Origin: Mucilaginibacter sp. PPCGB 2223
GTDB lineage: Bacteria; Bacteroidota; Bacteroidia; Sphingobacteriales; Sphingobacteriaceae
Reading direction: 5' to 3'
NCBI RefSeq assembly: GCF_001705515.1
Contig: NZ_MDJS01000001.1
Span: forward strand, 1,364,001 to 1,428,000
Length of the DNA stretch: 64,000 nucleotides
Shown: piece after piece, positions 34,299-44,300 of the stretch
How the letters are laid out: every line of letters starts with the position of its first letter
How positions within the stretch are numbered: position 1 is the stretch's first letter
Program-made: the position numbers and the translations under genes
Notes under the pieces: model-generated
The model's input: only the letters and a program-made list of their open reading frames with translations
Told to the model about the DNA's origin: nothing
Database searches by the model: none

Positions 34299-35417
34299 GT
34301 GTTGACCAGAGCCGAAATTTATATCCGCAGCAAAATTGACGAACGGAAAACGAATGATACCTATCGCAGCCTGAAACCAGAGAACGGCCTGGTAGATTTT
34401 TGTTCGAACGATTACCTGGGTTTTGCGCGATCTGCCGAAATCAGCAATGCCGTAGCGCAATATCTCAAACAGCATACCCATTTTAATGGTTCAACCGGTT
34501 CGCGTCTGCTTAGTGGCAATACCGCTTTAGCCGAAAAACTCGAACAGCAAATAGCCCAGTTTCACGGTGCACAGGCAGGGTTAATATTCAATTCGGGTTA
34601 CGATGCTAATTTAGGCCTATTTTCGAGTCTGCCCCGGCGGGGTGACACGGTGATAACCGACGAACTGATACACGCCAGTATCATTGATGGTGTGCGCTTG
34701 AGTTATGCCAACCGTTACACCTTTAAGCACAACGATCTTGACAGCCTCGAGGACAAATTAAAACAAGCCAGGGGTAATTGTTACGTGGCTGTAGAAAGCA
34801 TCTATTCGATGGATGGTGATAGCGCGCCGCTGACCGAGATACTGGCGTTAACCGAGCGTTATGAGGCCTGCCTGATTGTCGATGAGGCACATGCCGTTGG
34901 GGTATTTAACCGTGGCCTGGTGCATCAGCTCAACCTGCAACAGCGGATATTTGCTACCATAGTCACTTTCGGCAAAGCCTTAGGAGCCCACGGGGCAATT
35001 GTTTTGGGAAGCGAGTTGCTGCATAACTACCTGGTGAACTTTGCCCGATCGTTTATTTATACTACCGCCGCATCGTTCGCACAATTAGCCGGCGTTAAGA
35101 TTGCTTACTCATTTCTTGAGCAATCGATGGCCGAACGGAAGAAGTTAGCAGATAATATCGCCCTGTTTAAAACCCATATTAATACCCAAGGCTTAATTGA
35201 AAGTACGAGCGGTATACAAAGTATAATTATCGGTGGTAACAAGCAGACAGCCAGTGCAGCAGGACTAATACGTGATGAGGGCTTTGACATCAGGCCGATT
35301 TTGAGTCCAACAGTAGCAGCCGGCTCCGAAAGGCTACGTATATGCCTGCATGCCTTCAACACGGATAACGAAATAATTACACTTGCTAATTTATTAAACC
35401 AAAAAACAGATGGCTAA
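34299..35417 (+). CDS. bioF: 8-amino-7-oxononanoate synthase (BioF)
   Basis: About 372 residues of the PLP-dependent alpha-oxoamine synthase family. FCSNDYLGFARS, GSTGSRLLSGNT, IVDEAHAVGVF and the PLP-Lys motif TFGKALGAHGA are present. It condenses pimeloyl-ACP/CoA with alanine in biotin synthesis. The frame is open from a TTG at 34263, but that lies inside the terminator hairpin. GTG 34299 or TTG 34302, which precede TRAEIYIRSKIDER, are the plausible starts. It overlaps bioD by 8 bp. Confidence 0.93.
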   Translation: MLTRAEIYIRSKIDERKTNDTYRSLKPENGLVDFCSNDYLGFARSAEISNAVAQYLKQHTHFNGSTGSRLLSGNTALAEKLEQQIAQFHGAQAGLIFNSGYDANLGLFSSLPRRGDTVITDELIHASIIDGVRLSYANRYTFKHNDLDSLEDKLKQARGNCYVAVESIYSMDGDSAPLTEILALTERYEACLIVDEAHAVGVFNRGLVHQLNLQQRIFATIVTFGKALGAHGAIVLGSELLHNYLVNFARSFIYTTAASFAQLAGVKIAYSFLEQSMAERKKLADNIALFKTHINTQGLIESTSGIQSIIIGGNKQTASAAGLIRDEGFDIRPILSPTVAAGSERLRICLHAFNTDNEIITLANLLNQKTDG

Positions 35418-36027
35418 GCGACCAATATTTATAACCGGCATCGGCACTGGCATTGGTAAAACTATCGTATCGGCAATCTTAGTCGAAAAACTAAAGGCTG
35501 ATTACTGGAAGCCGGTACAATCGGGCGACCTGGACAACAGCGATACCTTACTGGTAAAAAGCCTGATATCGAACCCAGTGTCAAGATTTCACCCGGAAGC
35601 ATACAGGCTTACACAACCCTTTTCGCCGCATAAATCGGCAGCATTAGACGGAATTGAAATTGATCCGCAGAAGATCATTATTCCCGAAACGGATAATCAG
35701 TTGATAATTGAGGGTGCTGGTGGTTTGATGGTACCGTTGAACGACCGGTTTCTAATGATCGACCTGATCCAACAATTAAATGCAGAGGTTGTACTGGTGT
35801 CGCAAAATTATCTGGGTAGCATTAACCACACCTTATTATCAACCGAAGCATTAAAACAACGTGGCATCCCGATTAAAGCAATCATTTTTAACGGCGATAG
35901 CGACGGGTGGTCGGAAGACGTGATCAGGAAACAAAGCGTTGCGCAATTTATAAATATACCTCGGATAGCTGTTATAGATAAAAGCAACTTAGCTATTTAT
36001 GCAAAAACGTTAACTATACAGGTATAG
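35410..36027 (+). CDS. bioD: dethiobiotin synthetase (BioD)
   Basis: 205 residues. The P-loop is FITGIGTGIGKT (Gly10-Thr18). YWKPVQSGD binds the diamine and EGAGGLMVPL is the second family motif. It closes the ureido ring of dethiobiotin using CO2 and ATP. Its ATG lies inside the end of bioF, so translation is probably coupled. bioA, bioB and bioC are not in the window. Confidence 0.94.
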   Translation: MAKRPIFITGIGTGIGKTIVSAILVEKLKADYWKPVQSGDLDNSDTLLVKSLISNPVSRFHPEAYRLTQPFSPHKSAALDGIEIDPQKIIIPETDNQLIIEGAGGLMVPLNDRFLMIDLIQQLNAEVVLVSQNYLGSINHTLLSTEALKQRGIPIKAIIFNGDSDGWSEDVIRKQSVAQFINIPRIAVIDKSNLAIYAKTLTIQV

Positions 36028-36054
36028 CTTTTATCTTATTTGCCCCTATGCAAT

Positions 36055-36097
36055 ATAAACAAGAACGCCCCGGAAAATCTGGGGCGTTCTTGTTTAT
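36055..36097. terminator. bidirectional terminator between bioD and susD-like gene
   Basis: Perfect 17-bp arms (36055-36071 and 36081-36097, core AAGAACGCCCC) enclose a 9-nt loop, with T-rich flanks on the plus strand and A-rich on the other side. It serves the convergent bioD and SusD-like genes. Confidence 0.9.
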
Positions 36098-36117
36098 ATT
36101 ACAACTCTGGTTAATAA

Positions 36118-37605
36118 TTACCAACCTGGATTTTGAACAAGGTTTTTGTTGATAACGATATCATTTGTCGGAATTCCCCATACAAATTTATCCGCATCAG
36201 CAGCAACGCTTAAGGTATAGTACTGGCTTCCTTGCGTCAACATATTTGCATTTTGCGGGCTATTGCGTGTGAAACCCAAATGCCAACGTTTCAAATCGTC
36301 TAAACGGAAACCTTCAAAAGCAAGTTCTCGAAATCTTTCATCTCTAATGTCTTGTGTCAGTGCAGCTCCGGTGCTTACTGATGGAGTTAAACCGCGCGCA
36401 ATACGCAACGCATTCAACGCAATTAAGGCATTAGGTTCGTTATTAGCGTTTTTAGCGGCTTCAGCGGCTATTAAGTACATTTCGGCTATACGAAACACTT
36501 TTGGCACATTGACATAATTGGTTATGGCCGTAGTGAAATAGATTGGGTTACCCGGATATTTGTTAACTAACCATGTATTAGGATAATTAACGCCTTGTAC
36601 TATAACAGGCAATTGAGCAAAATATGCTGCTTTACGTATATCTGCAGAAGCGTACATATTAATTACCCATTGCGACGGAACGAAGTCCGGATCGTACTTA
36701 AGATCGGCTGCCCTTAAACCTAAATATATATTGTTAACGTTTGGCAACTCGGAGCTATTAACAGCCATTTGCATAATTGTTTCCTGAACACCATCAGTAG
36801 CCCAATAAGCACTAAATGCGGCCTGGCTGGTAATTAATGGATATTTACCACCGGTAATCAATGTATTAGCGGCATTATAGGCACCTGTCCAGTCTTGCAT
36901 GCTCAATCTAACTCTCGCTTCTAAAGCACGGGCCGCATCAATAGTAAAGTATTTTGAACCTTGAGCTCCGGCAGTACCTGCCAACAGGTTTTCGGCTTTG
37001 GTAATATCGGATATGATCTGATCATAAACAGCTTTAACGGTTGCCCGTGCAGGTAGCGCGCTGATATCATAAGTAAGTACCAGGGGCACACCTAAATCGG
37101 TTGCAGCTGTGGCCGGCTCGTATGGTTTTGCCCAACGCAATATCAAACGATGATAATAGTATGCTCTGGCAAGGTAGGCGTCGCCCAGATATTGATTGAT
37201 CGAGGCAATATCAGAGGCTGCGGTTGCCGGTATAGTTGGATACCCATTTATAGCAACATTAACATTGGCAATTGCATTATAAAAATTTTGCCATTGCGGG
37301 CCAAGTGTTTGATCATCTGCGGTAAAGGTTCCGTCCCATCTTCCAGGAGCACCGTTGCGGTTACCATAGTCTAATGTAGCATTCAACTCATCGGCCTGAA
37401 CTTCGGTGTAAAAAGAATAACTGCCGTATTGTACGCCTCTAAATTTAGCATATACGCCATTATCCCAGGTCGTAGCATCTTTTACAGTTTTAAAAGATTG
37501 AGATATCTCAATGGCATTACTTGGATACAAGTTAAGCTTTTTACACGAGGCCAATACAGCCAAAGCCGTTAAACTTGTAGTAATGAATATATTAATTTTT
37601 TTCAT
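36118..37605 (-). CDS. SusD/RagB-like nutrient-binding outer-membrane lipoprotein
   Basis: 495 residues. The lipobox is LASC (about residue 21). The SusD helical TPR scaffold shows as YLGDAYLARAYYYHRLILRWAKPY, AEMYLIAAEAAKNANNEPNALIALNALRIARG, and IRDERFRELAFEGFRLDDLKRW near the C-terminus. It captures a ligand on the cell surface for the SusC partner encoded upstream, 29 bp away on the same strand. The ligand is unknown because no catabolic enzyme accompanies the pair. Confidence 0.95.
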   Translation of the reverse strand: MKKINIFITTSLTALAVLASCKKLNLYPSNAIEISQSFKTVKDATTWDNGVYAKFRGVQYGSYSFYTEVQADELNATLDYGNRNGAPGRWDGTFTADDQTLGPQWQNFYNAIANVNVAINGYPTIPATAASDIASINQYLGDAYLARAYYYHRLILRWAKPYEPATAATDLGVPLVLTYDISALPARATVKAVYDQIISDITKAENLLAGTAGAQGSKYFTIDAARALEARVRLSMQDWTGAYNAANTLITGGKYPLITSQAAFSAYWATDGVQETIMQMAVNSSELPNVNNIYLGLRAADLKYDPDFVPSQWVINMYASADIRKAAYFAQLPVIVQGVNYPNTWLVNKYPGNPIYFTTAITNYVNVPKVFRIAEMYLIAAEAAKNANNEPNALIALNALRIARGLTPSVSTGAALTQDIRDERFRELAFEGFRLDDLKRWHLGFTRNSPQNANMLTQGSQYYTLSVAADADKFVWGIPTNDIVINKNLVQNPGW

Positions 37606-37634
37606 GTCTAATTTTTTTAAGATTTAACCGTTTC

Positions 37635-40604
37635 TCACAGGCCGATTTTTACACCTACACTATAGTTTTTGGTGTTTGGATTATTACCTAAGCCAATGTT
37701 AGAGTTAACTTCCGGATCAATGCCTTTGTATTTTGTAAAGGTTAACAGGTCGCGACCGGTAGCAAATACAGTAAAGCCTTTGATAACTTTTGTTCTTTGA
37801 AGTACCGATTTTGGAATACTATAGCCAATTGTTAAGTTTTTAAGCCTCATAAATGACGCATCCTGTATTAACCTCGAATCGAACTGGGTAAATTGTTGAC
37901 CATATTTCGGGAAAGTAGTAACATCACCTGGGTTTTTCCAATAATCCAAAACCGTAACTTCCTGGTTATAACCGGTAAACTGAGTAGGGTTTTGAGAGAA
38001 ATACTGGTCGTTATTAGTGATATACTTACCCTTAACAAAATTAAACAATACATCTAAACTAAAACCTTCATAACCAGCAGATAAACCAAAACTACCATTT
38101 GCCCATGCAGTAACTGGCACGCCCAAATTTTGCTGCAGCGTAGTATTGAAAGTGTTTGTCACACCGTTATTTGTAGTTTTGTTCACTACATTATCCGGAT
38201 TAGGATCTGGAAGATACCACTGTGGCAAACCTGTTGTAGGGTTAACACCCGCCCAAACCGGTTCAATGTATGTTATCGCCTGGCCTATGGTCCACATGGT
38301 ACCAGTATTCGCCGGGATCCAATAGTTACGCCCCTGGAACAAAGCGGTTATTTTTTGAGCATTCATGTTTACAATAAAATGCGGTGTAACATAGGCCTTG
38401 TGCGCATTTGCCCTGTTAATCAGGTCAAAACTCAAGTCGATATCGACACCCTTATTTTGTAAAGCACCTGTATTTTGTACTTGACTTGCAAAACCTGTTG
38501 TAAACGCATAAGGAACCTGCAACAACATGGCGGTAGTTTTTCTTAAGTAAAACGATGCATCCAGATATATCCTGTTAAAGAATGTGGCACTAAACCCAAC
38601 ATCAGTCATTTGTTGCTTTTCCCAGGTTAAATCAGGATCACCGGCAGCGGCCAATACAAAACCGGTTCCGGTATTGTATGGAGTAGTTGATACGGTAGCC
38701 AATTGTTGATAATAATTGTTACCAAAAAGCGAGTTACCTGTTGTACCTGTGCTGGCTCTAACGGTCAGGTCGCTTAACCAGGAAACGTTTTTCAGGAAGT
38801 TTTCTTCCTTCGCTTTCCATGTCGCGCCAACCGAATAGAAGGTTGCCGATTGATTGTTAATCCCGAATTTTGATGATTTATCGTTACGTATAGAGGCCTC
38901 TAAGAAATAACGGCTTTTATAATCATAATCGGCTCTTGCGAATAATGAGTAGTATGAATACTCACTCGAAGACGAACTTGCGTTTTTATTTAAGGTACCT
39001 GTACTCAGCAACAATAAACGGTCGTCTGTTTGTCCGGTAGTTATACCGTTAAAAGCACCGTTGGTCTGGTCAGTATATTCCTGTCCTAATAAGGCTGTAA
39101 AGTGGTTATCAGATTTTACACTGAATTTATACTCGGCAGTATTAGTAAAGGTTTTTGATACCCCCCTGGTGAAAAACTCCTGGTCCGAACCGTTATTTAA
39201 CGAGCCAATATACGATGGCAACCTAACTGCGCTTTCTCTGAAATCAAAAGCATCATAACCTAATTGAGTTTTAATGGTTAAGCCTTTAATTGGGGTGATC
39301 TGCAAATAAGCAGATGGATCGAATTGAATATTATTATTATTATCCTGTATGTTATTGGCAAGATATTGCGGGTGGTATAAACCTAAACCTGGGATAAAAT
39401 TATAATTGTTGCCATCCGGCCCTGTCGGCGAATACCATGGCTGTGCCAAAACGGATAAACCCCGGTTAAGGCTATTGCTGCCATATGGGTTAGTTTGTCT
39501 TTCATCATAATCACCACCCATGTTAACACCGAATTTCATCCACTTGTTAACTTCCGTAGCAATATTTGCACGGAAGGTATAACGATTGAATAACGAACGA
39601 TAAGCCAAACCATCTTGCCTGAAGTAACCAGCCGATACAAAATAGGTGGTTTTCCCACTACCACCGGATACTGAAAAATTATTTGAGTAAGTACCGGTAT
39701 TGTTTTTAAAATACACTTTGTACCATTTTGTATCGGCATTATAAGTTGCCAAAGTAGCGTTTACCTGTGCCTGGGTTTGAACACCGGTTGCAACCTCAAA
39801 TGCTGCAAACTGCGCGGTGTTCATAAAATTATTGAAGTAATCGGTATTGGCTATCTGGGATATTCCATACTCGCTTGTAACCGAAATACTTGCAGGTTTA
39901 TCGACCGAGCCCTTTTTGGTGGTTATATACAACACACCATTTGATGCACGCGAACCATATATGGATGTTGAGGCCGCATCCTTTAATACTGTTACCGATT
40001 CGAAATCATCCGGATTTAAACTTATCAGCGTTCCCGGATCAATAGGTACGCCGTCCATCACTATTAACGGAGTATTGCTTGAACTAATTGATCCCAAACC
40101 GTGGATGTTAATGGATGGTGTCGACGAAGGCTCGCCCGAAGATGATAAAACAGATAAACCTGCAACCCTGCCTTGTAACGCATCAAGTACGTTTGCAACA
40201 GGCTTATCTTCCAGATCTTTCGAAGCAACGCTGGCAATATCGCCCACGGCATCCTTTCGTTGAACGCCCGAACCATAACCAATAACTACTACTTCTGTCA
40301 GTGCTTTACTGTCTGTTGATAACTTTACATTGATTACCGACTGATTGCCAATAGCAACAGTTTTAGCTGTGTAACCAATATAACTAAAAACCAATGCTTT
40401 AGCACCTTGAGGCACAGTCAATGTATAACTGCCTTGAGCGTTGGTTTGAGTGCCAACATTAGTGCCCTGAACTTTTACAGATACGCCAGGTAAGGCTAAA
40501 CCGTCGTCGGCGCCTATTACTGTACCCGTGATTTTTCTGCTTTGAGCAAATGCGCTGAGCGCAAATAAGCTTAAAAACAGAAGAGAGAGTAAATTTTTCT
40601 TCAT
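37635..40604 (-). CDS. SusC/RagA-like TonB-linked outer-membrane transporter
   Basis: 989 residues. A signal peptide ends at SAFAQ. CarboxypepD_reg-like domain follows (about 25-105: ITGTVIGADDGLALPGVSVKVQGTNVGTQTN), then the SusC-specific plug (EVVVIGYGSGVQRKDAVGDIASV, GRVAGLSVLSSSGEPSSTPSINIHGLGSI, VLKDAASTSIYGSRASNGVLYITTKKG) and the barrel. With the SusD partner it imports an oligomeric nutrient. The coding DNA is lower in GC than most of the window. No anti-sigma, ECF-sigma or hybrid two-component regulator is adjacent. Confidence 0.96.
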   Translation of the reverse strand: MKKNLLSLLFLSLFALSAFAQSRKITGTVIGADDGLALPGVSVKVQGTNVGTQTNAQGSYTLTVPQGAKALVFSYIGYTAKTVAIGNQSVINVKLSTDSKALTEVVVIGYGSGVQRKDAVGDIASVASKDLEDKPVANVLDALQGRVAGLSVLSSSGEPSSTPSINIHGLGSISSSNTPLIVMDGVPIDPGTLISLNPDDFESVTVLKDAASTSIYGSRASNGVLYITTKKGSVDKPASISVTSEYGISQIANTDYFNNFMNTAQFAAFEVATGVQTQAQVNATLATYNADTKWYKVYFKNNTGTYSNNFSVSGGSGKTTYFVSAGYFRQDGLAYRSLFNRYTFRANIATEVNKWMKFGVNMGGDYDERQTNPYGSNSLNRGLSVLAQPWYSPTGPDGNNYNFIPGLGLYHPQYLANNIQDNNNNIQFDPSAYLQITPIKGLTIKTQLGYDAFDFRESAVRLPSYIGSLNNGSDQEFFTRGVSKTFTNTAEYKFSVKSDNHFTALLGQEYTDQTNGAFNGITTGQTDDRLLLLSTGTLNKNASSSSSEYSYYSLFARADYDYKSRYFLEASIRNDKSSKFGINNQSATFYSVGATWKAKEENFLKNVSWLSDLTVRASTGTTGNSLFGNNYYQQLATVSTTPYNTGTGFVLAAAGDPDLTWEKQQMTDVGFSATFFNRIYLDASFYLRKTTAMLLQVPYAFTTGFASQVQNTGALQNKGVDIDLSFDLINRANAHKAYVTPHFIVNMNAQKITALFQGRNYWIPANTGTMWTIGQAITYIEPVWAGVNPTTGLPQWYLPDPNPDNVVNKTTNNGVTNTFNTTLQQNLGVPVTAWANGSFGLSAGYEGFSLDVLFNFVKGKYITNNDQYFSQNPTQFTGYNQEVTVLDYWKNPGDVTTFPKYGQQFTQFDSRLIQDASFMRLKNLTIGYSIPKSVLQRTKVIKGFTVFATGRDLLTFTKYKGIDPEVNSNIGLGNNPNTKNYSVGVKIGL

Positions 40605-40842
40605 GTTTTATCGAATTAAGGGTAAATAGAAATTTAGTTGCAAATTAGTAATTATATAGCAGCTTTATTACAAATTCATTTAAAATCATCCTCCAAACCT
40701 GAAGAAAATTTAGATAATGACAAACTTATGACACGAAAACCGTATATTAAGACGAGTATAATATTTGGTTATAGACTATAATATCAAAATTGTAATCGGC
40801 ATTTGCAAAAATGCGTAATATTTAATGCTTGCAGGTAAAATG

Positions 40843-40850
40843 TATATTTG
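40843..40850 (+). promoter_or_regulatory. -7 promoter element of the hydroxyacyl-CoA dehydrogenase gene (TATATTTG)
   Basis: An exact TAnnTTTG lies 22 nt before the ATG. TTTA at 40821-40824 is a near-match to the -33 TTTG, with 18-nt spacing. Confidence 0.5.
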
Positions 40851-40872
40851 AAGCATATTATAAGGTAGGTAT

Positions 40873-41763
40873 ATGAGAAACATTACAGTTATAGGCTCGG
40901 GCACAATGGGCAACGGCATTACACATAGTTTTGCTCAACACGGTTTTAAAGTTAATATGGTCGACATTAACCCCGACGCTTTGGCAAAAGGCTTAAGTGT
41001 CATTGAAAAGAACCTGGACAGGCAGTTATCAAAAGGTGTTATCGACGAACAAATCAAACAAAACACTTTAAATAATATAACTACCTATACTCAAATTGAA
41101 GAAGCTGTTAAACATGCCGATCTGGTTGTTGAAGCAGCAACTGAAAACATCGACCTTAAATTGAAAATCTTTAAACAGCTTGATGAGCTGTGTGCTGCCG
41201 AAACTATTCTGGCTACCAATACATCGTCTATATCGATTACTAAAATAGCTTCGGTAACGGCACGGCCGGATAAAGTTATCGGCATGCATTTTATGAACCC
41301 GGTGCCGGTAATGAAACTGGTAGAGGTGATCCGCGGATACGCTACAACCGACCTGGTTACGCAAACGATTATGCAGCTAACACAACAATTAGATAAAATA
41401 CCCGTTGAGGTAAACGATTATCCCGGCTTTGTGGCCAACCGTATTTTAATGCCGATGATCAACGAAGCCATATACAGCTTGTATGAAGACGTAGCCGGCG
41501 TGCATGAAATAGATACCGTAATGAAGTTGGGCATGGCGCACCCTATGGGGCCGCTGCAACTGGCAGATTTCATCGGCCTTGATGTTTGCCTGGCTATATT
41601 GAATGTATTATACGATGGTTTTGGCAACCCTAAATACGCCCCGTGCCCGTTGCTGGTAAACATGGTAACTGCCGGTAATAAGGGCGTTAAAAGCGGGAAC
41701 GGATTTTACGATTACAGCGCCGGCGGCAAAGACCTGGTGGTAGCTTCCAAGTTTCGGCAATAG
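40873..41763 (+). CDS. 3-hydroxybutyryl-CoA dehydrogenase
   Basis: 296 residues. The NAD-binding motif is VIGSGTMGNGITHSFAQHGF at the N-terminus. ATNTSSISITKIA and GMHFMNPVPVMKLVEVI carry the catalytic Ser/His region, and DYPGFVANRILMPMINEAI leads into the C-terminal domain with HPMGPLQLADFIGLD. It oxidises L-3-hydroxyacyl-CoA in fatty-acid or butanoate metabolism. It is a stand-alone single-domain enzyme (Hbd/PaaH type), with no thiolase or crotonase nearby. Confidence 0.94.
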   Translation: MRNITVIGSGTMGNGITHSFAQHGFKVNMVDINPDALAKGLSVIEKNLDRQLSKGVIDEQIKQNTLNNITTYTQIEEAVKHADLVVEAATENIDLKLKIFKQLDELCAAETILATNTSSISITKIASVTARPDKVIGMHFMNPVPVMKLVEVIRGYATTDLVTQTIMQLTQQLDKIPVEVNDYPGFVANRILMPMINEAIYSLYEDVAGVHEIDTVMKLGMAHPMGPLQLADFIGLDVCLAILNVLYDGFGNPKYAPCPLLVNMVTAGNKGVKSGNGFYDYSAGGKDLVVASKFRQ

Positions 41764-41831
41764 CGCAACAGGCAATTTTTAAACTTTTGAGGTTTTCATC
41801 TGTCATATCTGTATAACTAATATATATACCG

Positions 41832-42119
41832 ATGAAAACGATATCAAAATTATGTATCATTATAGCGGCCTCGGCAAGCATGCTTGCCGGTTGCGCCGGC
41901 GAATACATTGTTCGTGAACGCCCGGTTGAACCGGTTTACGAACGTCCTGTGGCTCCTTACCCAGGCGCCGTATGGATATCAGGCGAATGGGTATGGCGCG
42001 GCGATCATTACGAACGGATGCGCGGCCACTGGGAACGCCCAAGAAGCCGTGTTTGGGTTGAGGGCCATTGGCGCGAAACACCGGGCGGCTATGTTTGGGT
42101 ACGCGGCCACTGGCAATAA
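41832..42119 (+). CDS. YXWGXW-repeat lipoprotein
   Basis: 95 residues. The lipobox is LAGC (about residue 21). The mature part repeats a W-x-x-G-x-W pattern: VWISGEWVWRGDHYERMRGHWERP, RVWVEGHWRETPGGYVWVRGHWQ. Short lipoproteins of this repeat type are common in Bacteroidota and Proteobacteria; the function is unknown. It has its own terminator at 42165-42194. Confidence 0.85.
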   Translation: MKTISKLCIIIAASASMLAGCAGEYIVRERPVEPVYERPVAPYPGAVWISGEWVWRGDHYERMRGHWERPRSRVWVEGHWRETPGGYVWVRGHWQ

Positions 42120-42164
42120 ATTAGTCTGTAGTCTCAAGCACTGATAGCTTGAACATGGTAAATT

Positions 42165-42194
42165 AAAAAGCCCTGCAAATTGCGGGGCTTTTTT
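42165..42194. terminator. terminator between YXWGXW lipoprotein and argS
   Basis: The stem AAAAAGCCCTGC pairs with GCGGGGCTTTTT (one G-T pair) around a short AT loop, followed by TTTT. It sits between two convergent genes and can serve both. Confidence 0.85.
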
Positions 42195-42210
42195 GTGAAA
42201 ACACTTTTAG

Positions 42211-43983
42211 TCACATCCTTTCGGGAACCATGATGCCTAACAGGCTCATACTGCGTTTGATGATTTTAGCGGCTGCCGCGGATAAGGTTAGCCGGAATTG
42301 TCTTACATCTGCCGGAACCTCATCTTTCAGGATGGCCTTATCCTGGTAGAATTTATTGTAGGTTTTGGCCAGTTCGTAAACATAGTTGGCAATCACCGCC
42401 GGGCTATAGTCGCGGGCGGCCTGCATAATGGCTTCGGGGAATTGGTTCAAAGCCAGGATCAATTCACGCTCAAGCGCATCGAGTTGTTTAATATCTGTCG
42501 ACGCTTCGCCACTGGTATAGCCTGCCTTGTTGAGCACCGATCGGATACGGGCATGGGTATACTGAATGAACGGCCCGGTATGCCCCTGGAAATCGATCGA
42601 CTCGGCAGGATCGAACAATAAACGTTTTTTAGGTTCGACCTTTAACAGGAAGTATTTTAAAGCGCCCATACCAATGGTATGATATAGCTGCTCCTTTTCG
42701 GTTTCGCCAAAGCTGTTCACCTTGCCCAAGGCTTCGGTATGGGTTTTAGCGGTTTGCTCCATCTCTTCCATCAAATCGTCGGCGTCAACCACGGTACCTT
42801 CGCGGCTCTTCATTTTACCCGATGGCAGATCGACCATACCATAAGATAAATGGAACAAGCCCGGCGCCCAGCTTTTGCCCAGTTTTTTGAGGATGAGGAA
42901 CAACACCTTAAAATGATAGTCCTGCTCATTACCTACTACATAGATCGATTTATCCATGTGGTATTGGCTGTATTTCAATTGGGCTGTGCCCACATCCTGC
43001 GTAATGTAAACCGAGGTACCATTTGAGCGCAGTACCAGTTTTTGATCGAGGCCCTCGGCGGTGAGATCGATCCAGACAGAACCGTCTTCCTTTTTAAAGA
43101 AAACGCTCTTCGCAAGGCCTTCATCTATGATATCCTTACCTAACAGATAGGTGTCGGATTCATAGTAATATTGATCAAAATCGACCCCTAATTTTTTATA
43201 GGTTTCGGCAAAACCGGCGTACACCCAGCTGTTCATGGTTTTCCACAGATCGATCACGGCCACATCCCCTGCTTCCCATTGTTCGAGCATTTGCTGTGCC
43301 TGTATAATTAAGGGCGCATTCTTTTTAGCTTCCTCTTCGGTTTGCCCGAGGGCCTTTAGTTCGTCTATTTGTTTTTTGTATTCCTTATCAAAAACCACGT
43401 AATACTTCCCGACAAGGTGATCGCCTTTTAACCCGCTCGACTCCGGCGTTTCGCCATTGCCAAACAGTTGCCAGGCCAGCATGGATTTGCAGATGTGGAT
43501 ACCACGATCGTTAACCAGGTTAGCTTTGATCACCTCATAACCGTTAGCCTTTAGTATCTCGGCAACCGAATAACCTAACAGGTTGTTACGGATATGCCCC
43601 AGGTGCAGCGGTTTATTGGTGTTTGGCGAAGAATACTCTACCATCACCTTTTCGTCTTTGGGAGGATATACGCCAAATTCAGGCCGGGCTATCTGGTTGT
43701 ATAGTTGGCCAATCCAGTACTCGTCGCTGATGCTGATATTCAAAAAACCTTTGATGACGTTAAATGCGGATACATCCGCTAACTCGTTCAATAAAAACTC
43801 TCCTATCTCGGTACCGGTTTGTTCGGGCGATTTGCGCGAAAGCTTAACGAACGGAAAAGTAACAATGGTAACCTGGCCCTCAAACTCCTTGCGGGTTTGT
43901 TGCAGGGTAATATCAGTAGCGTTAATATCGGTATTGTATAGGGCTTTAACGGCCCTGATGGCGGCATCAACTATAAAATCCAT
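42211..43983 (-). CDS. argS: arginyl-tRNA synthetase
   Basis: 590 residues. The N-terminal Add-1 domain is followed by the HIGH-type motif in SSPNTNKPLHLGHIRNNLLG. KMSKS appears as SGKMKSREG, and the DALR anticodon-binding domain ends in LSLLGIMVPERM. It charges tRNA-Arg. The frame stays open upstream to 44088, but that part lies in a repeat-like region. ATG 43983 (MDFIVDAAIRAVKALY) is the natural start and has a -7 element 5 bp upstream. Confidence 0.96.
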   Translation of the reverse strand: MDFIVDAAIRAVKALYNTDINATDITLQQTRKEFEGQVTIVTFPFVKLSRKSPEQTGTEIGEFLLNELADVSAFNVIKGFLNISISDEYWIGQLYNQIARPEFGVYPPKDEKVMVEYSSPNTNKPLHLGHIRNNLLGYSVAEILKANGYEVIKANLVNDRGIHICKSMLAWQLFGNGETPESSGLKGDHLVGKYYVVFDKEYKKQIDELKALGQTEEEAKKNAPLIIQAQQMLEQWEAGDVAVIDLWKTMNSWVYAGFAETYKKLGVDFDQYYYESDTYLLGKDIIDEGLAKSVFFKKEDGSVWIDLTAEGLDQKLVLRSNGTSVYITQDVGTAQLKYSQYHMDKSIYVVGNEQDYHFKVLFLILKKLGKSWAPGLFHLSYGMVDLPSGKMKSREGTVVDADDLMEEMEQTAKTHTEALGKVNSFGETEKEQLYHTIGMGALKYFLLKVEPKKRLLFDPAESIDFQGHTGPFIQYTHARIRSVLNKAGYTSGEASTDIKQLDALERELILALNQFPEAIMQAARDYSPAVIANYVYELAKTYNKFYQDKAILKDEVPADVRQFRLTLSAAAAKIIKRSMSLLGIMVPERM

Positions 43984-43988
43984 GGGGG

Positions 43989-43996
43989 CAAAATTA
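43989..43996 (-). promoter_or_regulatory. -7 promoter element of argS (TAATTTTG)
   Basis: On the minus strand an exact TAnnTTTG ends 5 nt before the argS ATG at 43983. This implies an almost leaderless transcript and supports the chosen start. Confidence 0.5.
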
Positions 43997-43999
43997 ATC

Positions 44000-44300
44000 A
44001 AATAGTCGGGAAGTTTGTAGTCGGACAGTCCGAATACGTGCGTTACACGCCCCTGCACCTCCCGAATAACCGGGACGGGCACTCTCAAGAGAGGAGTCGC
44101 ACTACCCGTCGCTATCGTGTACCCGATCGCATTAAATACTTAACATTTCCTTGTTTATCCAGGCAGAAAATTGTATATTTATATCACTCAGCCGGTTTTT
44201 AGGCCAAAACAGTTCATCAAGTTAACCACAAAAAAAAAGACATCAGTACACCGATGCAATACCTATGTCATACCGATGTGTTTCATCGGTGTTAAAAACA
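44000..44300. repeat. non-coding, repeat-like region between argS and arginine deiminase gene
   Basis: This stretch has no convincing gene. It contains the palindrome CTCTCAAGAGAG (44082-44093), a TCCCG-N6-CGGGA hairpin (44060-44075), and a 9-bp inverted repeat ACACCGATG/CATCGGTGT (44248-44256 and 44284-44292). The first 140 bp are GC-rich and resemble a dispersed Sphingobacteriaceae repeat built around CTCTCAAGAGAG (from memory). A 12-mer, AATACCTATGTC, occurs at 44258-44269 and again at 44364-44375. Confidence 0.45.

Noticed and set aside
36118..40604. Complete polysaccharide utilisation locus around SusC/SusD
   Set aside because: No glycoside hydrolase, sulfatase, sigma/anti-sigma or hybrid sensor gene is adjacent; the GH92 gene is 11 kb away beyond unrelated genes.
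43984..44088. N-terminal extension of argS to an upstream start
   Set aside because: The extension covers a GC-rich repeat-like block, while ATG 43983 matches the family N-terminus and has a -7 element directly upstream.
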